A DNA stretch of 64,000 nt, from NCBI GenBank assembly GCA_029240105.1, contig JARBTR010000013.1, positions 48,622 to 112,621 on the forward strand. Reading direction: 5' to 3'. This DNA is from Caryophanales bacterium. GTDB lineage: Bacteria > Bacillota > Bacilli > JARBTR01. The notes beneath the pieces were generated by a model that saw nothing but the letters and a program-made list of their open reading frames with translations, had not been told where the DNA came from and made no database searches. Shown in pieces: positions 1 through 8,176 of the stretch (the first letter of the stretch is position 1; every line of letters starts with the position of its first letter). A program made the translations under genes and the position numbers.

Positions 1-224
1 TTAAAAACAACGACAGTATCGGATCCAATGACAATGGCATCTGGATTTGTTTCAGCAATAATTTTCGCTTTTTTTTCGGCTAGAAATTGAACCACTTCAG
101 CTGGTGAAAGGCAAGCATCAAAGCTTTCATCTACTTCTTTTGCATCAATGACAAATGGAACATTTAATAAACTCATTAATTCTTTTCTTCTTGGTGAGGT
201 TGAGGCTAAAATAACTTTTTTCAT
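1..224 (-). CDS. maf: Maf-family nucleotide pyrophosphatase, N-terminal part (runs off window start)
   Basis: Only the first 74 codons are in the window; the 3' part lies beyond position 1. The visible N-terminus MKKVILASTSPRRKELM and, further on, IGSDTVVV are the two diagnostic Maf/HAM1-superfamily motifs: the SxSPRR nucleotide-binding loop and the GSDT motif carrying a catalytic acidic residue. Maf proteins hydrolyse non-canonical or modified nucleoside triphosphates and are linked to septum-formation arrest in Bacillus. A good Shine-Dalgarno (AGAAGGAAA) precedes the ATG. The next gene upstream on the same strand is spoIIB, the same neighbour as in B. subtilis, which supports the call. Confidence 0.93.
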   Translation of the reverse strand, partial: MKKVILASTSPRRKELMSLLNVPFVIDAKEVDESFDACLSPAEVVQFLAEKKAKIIAETNPDAIVIGSDTVVVF

Positions 225-320
225 CAAAATCCATTTCCTTCTGAAAGATAGAAATCATCCATGTTATATCAAATTCTAAAGATAACAGAAGGAAACTTTT
301 CTCACAAGTGCACACCAGTT

Positions 321-1334
321 TTACATTTCTGAATATGCTTTCAACACTTCAAGCAATTTCTGTTCAAATTTAATTAATCCTAATGCTGTAGGTGTTTTTT
401 TGTAAGAGTCAAAAACTTTTAATGCTTCATTGTTTGCCATGATCAACTCAGCTAAAACTTCTGTGTCATTTTCTAATTCTACTTCTGTTGCATGCATTTC
501 CATAACGGGATTGCCAAACTTTTCTGAAACCAAACCTGCCCGTAGCATTTTGAAATTATTCGTAATGATATCAATTTTTTCTTTTTCTTTTTTGGAAAAT
601 GACTCCTTTGTTGGCCCAACAAATGGTACGTCTTTCCAAAATGACTCTAAGTTAATCTTCTTATAATTAAGTGAAAACGTTTTGGCATTTTCAATTTTAT
701 CAGCTATACCAATAAATATAATATATTTTTGATCCTGCTCAATAATAACTGAAGGTACGTTTACGGGTAATGTTGACTTCTGAGTCTCAGCTGCCTCTTT
801 AGATGAGAATACTCCAGCTTGTACCATAGAAACGGTAAGGTTTCGTTCATATGTAGACTTACTAGAAGAAGCAACCACAGCACCTGATTTGCTATCCTCT
901 GAATTCCCCGTATTACCAATCGTTTTTATATTATTAACCTGTTTCATATTTTGATTTTCTAAAATATGCAATGCACCAAAACCGAGGGAACTTCCAGTTA
1001 CTAATGCAACAACAACTGGCAAAAAAAACTTCATTACCACCGTTGATTTCGGGATTAGTCGTTTTTTGAGCTCTGAGGGTTCTTCTTCTTGATCGTCAAG
1101 TGTTTCATCATACTGATTATTGAAAATCTGATACACTCTATTTTGTGTTAAAGGATTCAAATCATTGTTGAAATCTTCTTCATCACGTACGTCTTCTAGG
1201 ATTGGCGCCTCCGATTGATTTGGCATTACCCATCCATTTCCAATACTCATATCTAACTCATCGCTTTGTGGTCTCAGATTGTTACTTGTTTTATTCAACT
1301 TAATATGAATTGTATTATTCTGACTTCTCTTCAT
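321..1334 (-). CDS. spoIIB: Stage II sporulation protein B (SPOR-domain membrane protein)
   Basis: About 337 residues. The N-terminal ~100 residues are polar and cytoplasmic in character, a single membrane segment follows at about 102-125 (MKFFLPVVVALVTGSS...), and the extracytoplasmic part holds a SPOR-like domain at roughly 165-235 (opening VSMVQAGVFSSKEAA). SpoIIB of B. subtilis (about 332 residues) has this architecture and helps localise septal peptidoglycan hydrolysis during engulfment. Sequence identity is low in this family, so the call rests on architecture plus position directly before maf. I chose the internal ATG at 1334 because GAGGTG lies 5 bases upstream of it; an in-frame ATG at 1352 has no comparable site. 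In B. subtilis comC precedes spoIIB; here a divergent ATP-grasp pair takes that place. Confidence 0.85.
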   Translation of the reverse strand: MKRSQNNTIHIKLNKTSNNLRPQSDELDMSIGNGWVMPNQSEAPILEDVRDEEDFNNDLNPLTQNRVYQIFNNQYDETLDDQEEEPSELKKRLIPKSTVVMKFFLPVVVALVTGSSLGFGALHILENQNMKQVNNIKTIGNTGNSEDSKSGAVVASSSKSTYERNLTVSMVQAGVFSSKEAAETQKSTLPVNVPSVIIEQDQKYIIFIGIADKIENAKTFSLNYKKINLESFWKDVPFVGPTKESFSKKEKEKIDIITNNFKMLRAGLVSEKFGNPVMEMHATEVELENDTEVLAELIMANNEALKVFDSYKKTPTALGLIKFEQKLLEVLKAYSEM

Positions 1335-1395
1335 GGAGGCACCTCTGCTCATAGGACAATTAAAGTAACTCCTATGCTAAGAGAATGAAATCAAA

Positions 1396-1426
1396 AAAGA
1401 ACGAGCTTTTTGTCGGCGCGTTCTTT
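1396..1426 (-). terminator. Orphan rho-independent terminator upstream of spoIIB
   Basis: Inverted repeat AAAGAACG / CGTTCTTT with a 15-base loop. Read on the minus strand it is followed by six T residues, the usual intrinsic terminator form. It lies in the divergent space between spoIIB (minus) and the ATP-grasp pair (plus), so no recognised minus-strand gene feeds into it. Confidence 0.55.
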
Positions 1427-1612
1427 AAATCGTATTACAAATTTTGCATAAAAAAAGCAGATAAAGTAAGACAAATTTTCTACCTTTTTATCCTAAAACT
1501 CCTTATAAAATGTCAATTTTCATCATACGTTTGTACTTAGAGTCTTTCATTTTTTTTTGAAATGGTTCAAAATACATTAAACACCTCTTAATCTATAATG
1601 GAGCCAAAAAAC

Positions 1613-2494
1613 ATGAAAAAGTGTTGGATCGTAGTAAATGGGGAACTTGAACTACCTAAGTTTACTGAACTTTATGATTTTATAAAAAAAGCAGCAGAAA
1701 AATTCCATGTTTCTGCTCAAATTGTTAAAAATAATGAACTTGGAGCCTGTATTGGGAATACAGAATTGAGTTTGCAATCGATGTTTGATATCCCCGATTT
1801 TGTACTATTTAACGACAAAGATATTCATCTAGCAGAATACTTGGAATTATTGGGGATACCCGTATTTAATTCCGCTGAATCCATAGAAGTTTGTGACAAT
1901 AAAATTCGAACGCACTTAGCTTTAGCAAAAGTAGGGTTACCTGCTCCAAAAACATTCTTTTCACCTTTCCTTTATGATGGGATGAAACATAGGAGAGAGC
2001 AGTTATTCAAGCTAGTTAGCGGAGAACTAGGCTTTCCCTTTGTTTTGAAAGAAGCACGTGGCTCTTTTGGGAACCAAGTTTATTTAATGCAGAATCTACC
2101 TGACTTTTTAGAGAAAGTAAAGGAATTAGGTCATACGCCTTTCTTGATGCAAGAGTTTGTAAAAACAAGTGAGTGTCGGGACATACGACTAAATGTAGTA
2201 GGTGACAAGGTTGTTGCTGCAATGCTTCGTGAATCTGCAAATGGAGACTTCCGGGCTAATGCAAGCCAAGGTGGTACATTGTCTGCCTATTCACCTTCTC
2301 GTAGTGAAATTGAACTTGCCATAGCGGCTGCGAAGGCAGTTGGAGCAGACTTCGCGGGTGTAGATCTCTTATTCGGTGAAACTGGCCCTCTTGTTTGCGA
2401 GGTTAATTCAAATGCGCATTTACTGAATATTTATCACACAACGGGGATCAATGTAGCTGATTTTATGATAGAATATTGCTTGTCCAAATGCTGA
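1613..2494 (+). CDS. RimK-like ATP-grasp ligase (first of a tandem pair)
   Basis: About 293 residues. The second half has the ATP-grasp signatures of RimK/LysX-type ligases: a central nucleotide-binding strand with FVLKEARGSFGNQVYL (about 145-160), then CRDIRLNVVGDKVVAAM, FRANASQGGT, GVDLLFGETGPLVCEVNSN near 260-275 for the Mg-binding acidic/Asn residues, and the closing TGINVADFMIEYC. RimK-family enzymes join an amino acid, often glutamate, to a carboxylate acceptor through an acyl phosphate. Neither substrate nor acceptor can be read from the sequence. The ATG at 1613 is preferred over 1598 because GGAG sits 9 bases before it. The gene is followed within about 50 bases by a paralogue, probably co-transcribed, and is divergent from spoIIB. 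Confidence 0.8.
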   Translation: MKKCWIVVNGELELPKFTELYDFIKKAAEKFHVSAQIVKNNELGACIGNTELSLQSMFDIPDFVLFNDKDIHLAEYLELLGIPVFNSAESIEVCDNKIRTHLALAKVGLPAPKTFFSPFLYDGMKHRREQLFKLVSGELGFPFVLKEARGSFGNQVYLMQNLPDFLEKVKELGHTPFLMQEFVKTSECRDIRLNVVGDKVVAAMLRESANGDFRANASQGGTLSAYSPSRSEIELAIAAAKAVGADFAGVDLLFGETGPLVCEVNSNAHLLNIYHTTGINVADFMIEYCLSKC

Positions 2495-2546
2495 ACTTTT
2501 TTTGTCCAGCAGGGGTTTAAAATTTAAAGAAAAATGGGGATTTTAC

Positions 2547-3377
2547 ATGCTAAACGGAATTCTTGTCTATACAAGAGAAGATGCAAGTAAAAATGAAGAT
2601 TATATTGAATGGATGCTTTCAGAGGCTGAAAAAAACGGCATGAAGTTAGACTTCAAATACCGTGAAGATTTATTTATAGGAGTAGAAGATGGCAGACCTT
2701 ATGTTCGTGATTTAGCCGGGCAGAACATTCTACCAAACTTTGCAATTGTACGCTGTGTCGATCCGATTTTTACAAGACAATTAGAAATTTTGGGTGTAAA
2801 AACGTTTAACTCAGCAGTTGTTTCTGAACTTTGTAATGACAAAGCGAAAACGCATCAAGTTGCTAGTATGTTGGGTATTCCAATGGCTGATACAGTTTAT
2901 TTAAGTGATAAGCAAATACCGAAATATGAATTACCTTACGTGGTAAAAAACCGAAATGGTCGTAGTGGTAACGAAGTCTTTTTAATTGAAGATGCTGAAC
3001 AATTTACACCATCTAAGAATCAAATCGGTCAAAAACTTGCGACAAAAGGGAAAGATGTTCGTGTATTTGTGATTGGAAAAGAGATTATTGGTGCTATTCA
3101 ACGTACAAGTGATGTAGATTTTCGTGCAAACTTCTCACTAGGTGGAAAAGCTGACAAATACATCCTAAGCGAAACTGAAACCCAAATTGTTGCAAAACTG
3201 ATCAATACGTTTGAGTTTGGCTTTGTAGGCATTGATTTTGTCTACGGGGAAAATGGGGCACCTCTATTAAATGAAATCGAGGATGTCGTGGGTAGCAGAA
3301 CGCTGAGCAAAGTTACTGAACTAAATACAGTTGGATTATATTTGAAATTTATTAAGAAAACATTGCTTGGGAAATAA
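2547..3377 (+). CDS. RimK-like ATP-grasp ligase (second of a tandem pair)
   Basis: About 276 residues, a diverged paralogue of the preceding gene. Visible motifs are YVVKNRNGRSGNEVFLIED (nucleotide-binding strand and glycine loop), GKDVRVFVIGKEIIGAI, FRANFSLGGKA, and GFVGIDFVYGENGAPLLNEIEDVVG, where the usual VNxxPG of RimK is NEIEDVVG. The Glu/Asn metal ligands are kept but the following loop differs, hinting at a different acceptor from its neighbour. The start at 2547 (MLNGILVYT) is chosen because the preceding codons look like intergenic sequence and GGGGA lies upstream; an in-frame start at 2502 is less likely. The two proteins may act sequentially or as a heteromer; substrate unknown. 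Confidence 0.78.
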   Translation: MLNGILVYTREDASKNEDYIEWMLSEAEKNGMKLDFKYREDLFIGVEDGRPYVRDLAGQNILPNFAIVRCVDPIFTRQLEILGVKTFNSAVVSELCNDKAKTHQVASMLGIPMADTVYLSDKQIPKYELPYVVKNRNGRSGNEVFLIEDAEQFTPSKNQIGQKLATKGKDVRVFVIGKEIIGAIQRTSDVDFRANFSLGGKADKYILSETETQIVAKLINTFEFGFVGIDFVYGENGAPLLNEIEDVVGSRTLSKVTELNTVGLYLKFIKKTLLGK

Positions 3378-3817
3378 GGGATAAGTTTTTCTCATTTATA
3401 TGAAAAGATAAATACTGAATAATATAAAAAAATATTGATGATTTAGAATTTGCTATGGCGTGGAAATGTTGTTTATTCATCCACAAATTGTTATGGGCTT
3501 TACAAGTTATATCGGACATTTTCGACGTTTACACCGCTGACTATCCCACATTACTCCCATGACATTTGTTTATGATATACAACAATTCCACGCCTAATTT
3601 AATTTGTATAAAAATCTAAAGTCACAATCTTTCAATACCATTCCTTCGGCGCGAATTAGATTCTGATTTAAGCTGTTTTGGTGCAACCGCGGTACTTAGA
3701 TAGTAGTTTATCGAGCAATCAAATATAATCTTCACAACTAAAAAATGCGAGACTTTTTTGCATCTCACATAATTATTTTAAATTAAAATTTATATTCTTT
3801 GTTTTAATGGATGATTT
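3378..3817. other. Gene-free interval with a palindromic element
   Basis: No convincing open reading frame on either strand. The interval holds the imperfect inverted repeat at 3457-3594 and AT-rich sequence. A weak hairpin near 3746-3771 (ATGCGAGA / TCTCACAT) may end the deacetylase transcript read on the minus strand. Confidence 0.5.
3457..3594. repeat. Imperfect inverted-repeat element, possible MITE relic
   Basis: The ends are GGCGTGGAAATGTTGT (3457-3472) and ACAACAATTCCACGCC (3579-3594), inverted copies with one mismatch. Similarity continues inward less perfectly for about 25 more bases (for example ATGGG on the left against CCCAT on the right), giving arms of about 40 bases around a 50-base centre. 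No target duplication is visible. It could be a degenerate small transposable element or a structured transcript. Confidence 0.5.
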
Positions 3818-4885
3818 TTAAAACTGAAGTGTTTCAATATTATTACCAAGAACTCCAAACTGATAGCCCATTTTCGTTATCTCATCGATTACTGTTCCGA
3901 TTGATTCAGCCGTGACCGTTCTTCCCATCGCGTCATGGGTAAGGATTACGGCAACATTTTTACCTCTAACTCCCCTTATAACATTGTTAACAAACTGTTC
4001 AGAAGTGATGCCTTTTGGTGCAGAATCACCCGATGATACGTTCCAATCAAAATAGGAAAATCCACGACGCTTAAGTTCCTCTCGAGTTTGTTCCCTAATT
4101 TCTTTGTTAAAAATGTTATTACTGCCTCCAGGATATCTTGTTACCGTGATAGGGTAATCAGTAACCACCTTTATTTTCTTAAAACACTGTTCATAATCAG
4201 CAAGGAAAGAGTCGAGACTAGCATATACTTCTTCATAAATGTGGGTATTTGTGTGGATTCCTATTGCATGCCCATCATCAGCAATCCGTTTCAAAATATC
4301 TGGGTATAGTTCCACTTGGTTTCCAACAACAAAAAAAGTGGCTTTAATTCCACGAGACTTTAAAACTTCTAAAACATCAACTGTTACCGGCGATGGCCCA
4401 TCATCAAATGTCAAATACACAATGCGGTTTTGATTTTCAATAACAGGAGTAGATTTTGCGTATAATAATGGATACTTACTACTTGCATCTATAATGGATT
4501 GAACGCTATAGCCGTTCTTTGATGTAGAGTTTGGATCACCATTTTTTTCGACCAATAGTGCTTCAACTTTTCGAATAAACCTTGGCTCAACTACAGGATC
4601 GACAAATGGCACTGAAGTAGAATCTGATATATTAGTAGAATTTTTTACGAATGATATCTTTTGAATCGTTTCATTTTGAGATTTAACTATTCGAGAAGGT
4701 TTCTTATAAGTAATTTTCTGTTCATTATTATTTTTTTGTTTGATTAATCCAGAAGCTCTTTCCATAAAAACCATAGAATATCCGTATTTCACGAAAAGTA
4801 AGGAGACTACTACCACTAAAGCAACTATTAGGTAAAGCCTTTTTAGACGTTCAACAAATTTTACATTTATTCGCTGCTTCAACAT
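3818..4885 (-). CDS. Membrane-anchored polysaccharide deacetylase (NodB domain)
   Basis: About 355 residues. A membrane anchor lies near residues 15-35 (LYLIVALVVVVSLLFVKYGY), followed by a Lys/Asn-rich stem and a C-terminal NodB homology domain from about residue 160. Motifs of carbohydrate esterase family 4 are complete: TFDDGPSP with the catalytic and metal-binding Asp pair, HTNTH for the two metal-binding His, RYPGGSN, YFDWNV and ILTHD. The enzyme should remove acetyl groups from N-acetylated sugars of peptidoglycan or another wall polymer, outside the membrane. The ATG at 4885 is preceded by AAGGTGATTCTA, which selects it over 4930. The exact polymer is not resolved. Confidence 0.9.
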   Translation of the reverse strand: MLKQRINVKFVERLKRLYLIVALVVVVSLLFVKYGYSMVFMERASGLIKQKNNNEQKITYKKPSRIVKSQNETIQKISFVKNSTNISDSTSVPFVDPVVEPRFIRKVEALLVEKNGDPNSTSKNGYSVQSIIDASSKYPLLYAKSTPVIENQNRIVYLTFDDGPSPVTVDVLEVLKSRGIKATFFVVGNQVELYPDILKRIADDGHAIGIHTNTHIYEEVYASLDSFLADYEQCFKKIKVVTDYPITVTRYPGGSNNIFNKEIREQTREELKRRGFSYFDWNVSSGDSAPKGITSEQFVNNVIRGVRGKNVAVILTHDAMGRTVTAESIGTVIDEITKMGYQFGVLGNNIETLQF

Positions 4886-5042
4886 TAGAATCACCTTTTT
4901 ATAAACTACTTGTCTACTAAATTCTAACATTTTTCATCTTATTTTTACAGAATTTCCTATAATTTCTCTTACTATATATGTATGCAATTCTAATAAGAAA
5001 GACCAGCAAGCTGGTCCTTTTAAAACATTTTTGCGGATGTTT

Positions 5043-5148
5043 TGGATGAATTCCCGCAGAGCTTTCCTGTGGGTGAGCACCTGAGCCTAAGGTCTCAGGC
5101 ACCCACTTTCCTACGGGAGTCCTGCGGGTTTCATTTCCAAATCATCCA
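5043..5148. repeat. Palindromic intergenic repeat
   Basis: A roughly 106-base imperfect palindrome. Outer arms are TGGATGAATT.CCCGCAG and its inverted form CTGCGGG...ATCATCCA; the inner stem is CCTGAG (5080-5085) with CTCAGG (5094-5099), and GGGTG pairs with CACCC between. It lies between the divergently placed deacetylase start and the gpx stop. GC content is higher than in surrounding intergenic sequence, as in dispersed palindromic repeats of Bacillales. Confidence 0.55.
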
Positions 5149-5268
5149 TTTTGTTCATCCTTCTAAAGCCTCTGGTATCAATAGTTGAAGCCCAAAAAAA
5201 TTTATACTTTCCTATCTTTTAAGAAAGACCTGAGCAAAAAAATTTCTGCTCTGGTCTTTAGTATTCGT

Positions 5269-5799
5269 TTAAAGTGCCGCTTCAATGGCTGGAATCAAAT
5301 CTTCCGGCTTAGTAGTTGGTTCAAAACGAGTAACATTCCCATAACGATCCACCAAAAATTTTGTAAAATTCCATTTTATAGTGCTGCTGTTAAATTCAAC
5401 TCCAAATTTCGTTTCAAGTATATTTTTCAGGTTTTCATTTTCTCCAAAACCCGAAAATTCAGTTACTGAGGTTAAGTATTGAAACAATGGGTGTGCATTT
5501 TCTCCATTCACGTCTATTTTCTCTGATAGTGGGAAAGTAACTCCATAGCGAATCTGGCAAAACTCTTGTTCTTCCTCATTAGATCCTGGAGATTGTTCAC
5601 CAAATTGGTTACAAGGAAAGCCTATTACTGTTAAACCTTTATCTGCATATTTTTTATGAAGTTGTTCCAATGCTTCAAATTGTGGTGTAAACCCACACTT
5701 ACTTGCTGTATTTACAAGTAGCAGTACTTCACCTTTATGGGATGACAACTCCTCTTTTCTACCTTCTATTAAATTAATTGAATAATCATAAACTGACAT
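5269..5799 (-). CDS. gpx: Glutathione peroxidase family thiol peroxidase
   Basis: About 176 residues with a single GPx (thioredoxin-like) domain. Visible are LLVNTASKCGFTPQ with the peroxidatic Cys, VIGFPCNQFGEQSPG with the active-site Gln and the second conserved Cys, and IKWNFTKFLVDRYG with Trp and Asn of the catalytic tetrad. Bacterial members of this type usually use thioredoxin rather than glutathione and reduce hydroperoxides in the cytoplasm. The start MSVYDYS at 5799 is supported by AAAGGTGG; the upstream in-frame ATG at 5817 overlaps that ribosome-binding site. The gene appears to be transcribed alone. Confidence 0.92.
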   Translation of the reverse strand: MSVYDYSINLIEGRKEELSSHKGEVLLLVNTASKCGFTPQFEALEQLHKKYADKGLTVIGFPCNQFGEQSPGSNEEEQEFCQIRYGVTFPLSEKIDVNGENAHPLFQYLTSVTEFSGFGENENLKNILETKFGVEFNSSTIKWNFTKFLVDRYGNVTRFEPTTKPEDLIPAIEAAL

Positions 5800-5956
5800 T
5801 ATAAAACCACCTTTCATTTTTCTTTTTATTTTAGCTCTGTCAATATTAAATGTTGATTTTTTATTCTAACAAATTTTCAAGAACCTTTGTTTGATTTCAT
5901 TTTAGATAAAAAAGACTCAATTTTCCACCAGAAACTGAGTCAATAAATTTTTTATA

Positions 5957-6799
5957 TTAATTTTCATTTATTCCCGCTCTACCCAATGGGACGATGAGAG
6001 GTGTATGAGTAACTGGGTCTTCAATGACCATACACTTTAACCCGTAAACTTCTTCAATTAGTTGTTCCGTAACTATTTCACATGGTTTACCCTGAGCTAT
6101 AACTTTCCCATTTTTCATTGCGATTAAATGGGTTGCATATCTAGCTGCCTGATTCAAATCGTGAAGAACTGCAATTAAGGTATTCCCCTGCTCATTTAAA
6201 TCTTTAAACAGTTCTAAAAGTTCAATTTGGTGTGCTATATCCAAATAAGTTGTTGGTTCATCTAGGAGAAGTAAAGGTGTTTGTTGCGCAAGGACCATGG
6301 CCACCCACACTCTTTGTCTTTGCCCACCGGACAACTCATCGACAAAACGATTCGAAAGTTCTAACGTGTTTGTCAATTCCATCGCATTTATAACTGCTAG
6401 TTCATCTGCTTCAGTCCATTGTCGTATCAAATTTTGGTGCGGATAACGACCATGAGCAACTAAATTGGCTACAGTAATGCCTTCCGGTGCAGTTGAAGAT
6501 TGTGGCAGTAAACCAAGTTTTTTCGCTACTTCTTTCGATTTATATGAATGTATATTCTTTCCATCTAGTAAAACTTGACCCTCTGAAGGCTTTAGTAAAT
6601 TTGAAAGAGCACGTAAGAGCGTTGATTTCCCACAAGCATTCGGTCCAATAATAACCGTAAAGGAACCTTCAGGAATTTCAATTGATAAATTTTTAGAAAT
6701 GACTCGATGATCATATTGTATCGTAATACTCTCTGCCAAGAGTCTAGCATTCGGCTTTGAAATTACTTGGTTACGAACATTTACTTTTGTAATGGTCAT
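5957..6799 (-). CDS. yusV: Iron-siderophore ABC transporter, ATP-binding protein
   Basis: About 280 residues, FecE/FhuC-type ATPase. Walker A reads GPNACGKSTLLRAL, the Q-loop is LGLLPQSS, the ABC signature is LSGGQRQRVW, Walker B is PLLLLDEPTTYLD and the switch His is in AVLHDLNQAARY. It energises import of Fe(III)-siderophore together with the two permeases encoded immediately upstream in the same operon. In B. subtilis the equivalent ATPase YusV is encoded apart from yfiYZ-yfhA, whereas here it completes the operon. The ATG at 6799 has GAGGTTG upstream and is chosen over 6823. The symbol is assigned by family resemblance. Confidence 0.9.
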   Translation of the reverse strand: MTITKVNVRNQVISKPNARLLAESITIQYDHRVISKNLSIEIPEGSFTVIIGPNACGKSTLLRALSNLLKPSEGQVLLDGKNIHSYKSKEVAKKLGLLPQSSTAPEGITVANLVAHGRYPHQNLIRQWTEADELAVINAMELTNTLELSNRFVDELSGGQRQRVWVAMVLAQQTPLLLLDEPTTYLDIAHQIELLELFKDLNEQGNTLIAVLHDLNQAARYATHLIAMKNGKVIAQGKPCEIVTEQLIEEVYGLKCMVIEDPVTHTPLIVPLGRAGINEN

Positions 6800-6886
6800 A
6801 TGAATTGCAACCTCTTTCAACAAAATAGTACATTATAAAACTTCCATCAAAAAAATCATGAAAGGTGTTCATCAATCTAACTTTCA

Positions 6887-7933
6887 TTATGAAGCTGTTC
6901 GTGCTTGTCGGAACAATAACCATACGAGATACAAACCACCTATTGAAAGTGTTACAACGCCTACTGGAAGGATCGTACCCGGGATTATTCTTTGTGCCAA
7001 AACATCAGCACCTAACAAAAGAAAGGACCCTATGACAGCTGTTGGCGCAAAACTTCCAGTTGTTTTGGTAAATCGAAGTGCAATTTGTGGAGCTGCTAAA
7101 GCAACAAACGTTACTGGTCCCATAACAGCGGTTGCTGAAGCCGTTAATGAAACAGCAATAATAATGAGTAGTCCTTGTGTACGATTAATTCGAACCCCAT
7201 GAGACTTTGCCGTATCTTCCCCTAACTCCATCTCTCGTAAGGGTCGGTTCATGACGACTGCAAGCAGTAAAAATACAATAACAAGAAAGACAGCTGGTAG
7301 ACCATGTTCCCAATCAATACCATTTAGTGAACCAACGCCCCATGCAGCAGCTGATAAAGCTACTTCCGTCTTGCTTTGCAATAACAACATTGAATTAATG
7401 CTTCCTAATATGGTTGACATAGCAATACCCACAATTATTAAGCGAAATCCATGTGTCCCTCCTTGAAAAGCTAGTAAATAGATAATGAGTGCTGTAGCGA
7501 ATCCACCAATCAATGATCCTATCGCTACACTTGAAAAGGAGTTTGATCCTAACACGAGAAGCACAAACAAAACCCCAGTATAAGATCCGGAACTAAATCC
7601 TATTACATCAGGTGAACCTAGTGGGTTTTTTGTTATGGATTGAAAAATAGATCCACTAACCGCCAGTCCTGCACCAAAAATTATAGCCACAATGACACGT
7701 GGTAATCTCCAATTCACTACAATAGTTCTTTTAAATCCTGATGTTTGACCAAATAAAGCTGAAAAAACTTCATCTATACTTAATTTTAGTGATCCGACCA
7801 TAAGAGCAAATACCGAAATGGCTACAATAACAGCGAGAAAAATGGCTGTAATAGTGGCATTTCTTACATCCAAACGCATCTTTAACGGTCCATTCAATTG
7901 TAGATACTTTCGACCAAAATTAATCCGTTGCAT
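6887..7933 (-). CDS. yfhA: Iron-siderophore ABC transporter, permease (FecCD family, YfhA-like)
   Basis: About 348 residues and about nine hydrophobic segments typical of FecCD permeases. Characteristic stretches include WRLPRVIVAIIFGAGLAVSGSIFQ, NPLGSPDVIGFSSG and the cytoplasmic coupling region DTAKSHGVRI. It pairs with the permease encoded at 8177-9247 to form the membrane channel for a siderophore, probably of the hydroxamate type transported by YfiYZ-YfhA in B. subtilis; that substrate is inferred. GGGAG lies 8 bases before the ATG at 7933. Its SD lies just beyond a MITE-like insertion (7962-8165), so translation signals remain intact although the operon is interrupted. Confidence 0.9.
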   Translation of the reverse strand: MQRINFGRKYLQLNGPLKMRLDVRNATITAIFLAVIVAISVFALMVGSLKLSIDEVFSALFGQTSGFKRTIVVNWRLPRVIVAIIFGAGLAVSGSIFQSITKNPLGSPDVIGFSSGSYTGVLFVLLVLGSNSFSSVAIGSLIGGFATALIIYLLAFQGGTHGFRLIIVGIAMSTILGSINSMLLLQSKTEVALSAAAWGVGSLNGIDWEHGLPAVFLVIVFLLLAVVMNRPLREMELGEDTAKSHGVRINRTQGLLIIIAVSLTASATAVMGPVTFVALAAPQIALRFTKTTGSFAPTAVIGSFLLLGADVLAQRIIPGTILPVGVVTLSIGGLYLVWLLFRQARTAS

Positions 7934-7961
7934 AATTCCCACTCCCATTTTTCAAAGCGCT

Positions 7962-8165
7962 GGTACTGTTTAATATTTAATCAAACAAAATTTCCATATT
8001 GTTAATTGATAAAATGGCGGAAATTCCTGTGGCCGGGCTGTGAGCCTATAGTCCCATTCAGCCCTTTTCGCCACGGGAATACCACCCATTTTCTCTAATT
8101 CCCAACAAATTATATGGATGTTAATAAAAATTCAAAATATATCATCAACAGACTTTATCAGAGCC
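7962..8165. mobile_element. MITE-like element, copy A (inside the siderophore operon)
   Basis: A 204-base non-coding element. The right end read inward is GGCTCTGATAAAG, close to the GGATCTGTTAAAG and GGCTCTGTTAAAG termini of copy B at 49667-49912; the left end (GGTACTGTTTAA) is degenerate. The core from about 7999 onward (TTGTTAATTGATAAAATGG...) is almost identical to copy B for over 60 bases. Internally GGGCTG pairs with CAGCCC, GTGG with CCAC and ATTCC with GGAAT, making a long hairpin. It starts 12 bases after the stop of one permease gene and ends 29 bases before the next start. No clear target-site duplication remains. Confidence 0.75.
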
Positions 8166-8176
8166 TTAATTAATTG

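Noticed and set aside
3680..3699. GTACCGCGG-like string on the minus strand resembling a T-box antiterminator core
   Set aside because: Lacks the AGGGTGG part and the specifier stem, and lies downstream, not upstream, of the minus-strand gene.
5185..5469. 94-codon plus-strand frame antisense to gpx
   Set aside because: Lies largely opposite the well-supported gpx coding sequence and lacks a ribosome-binding site.
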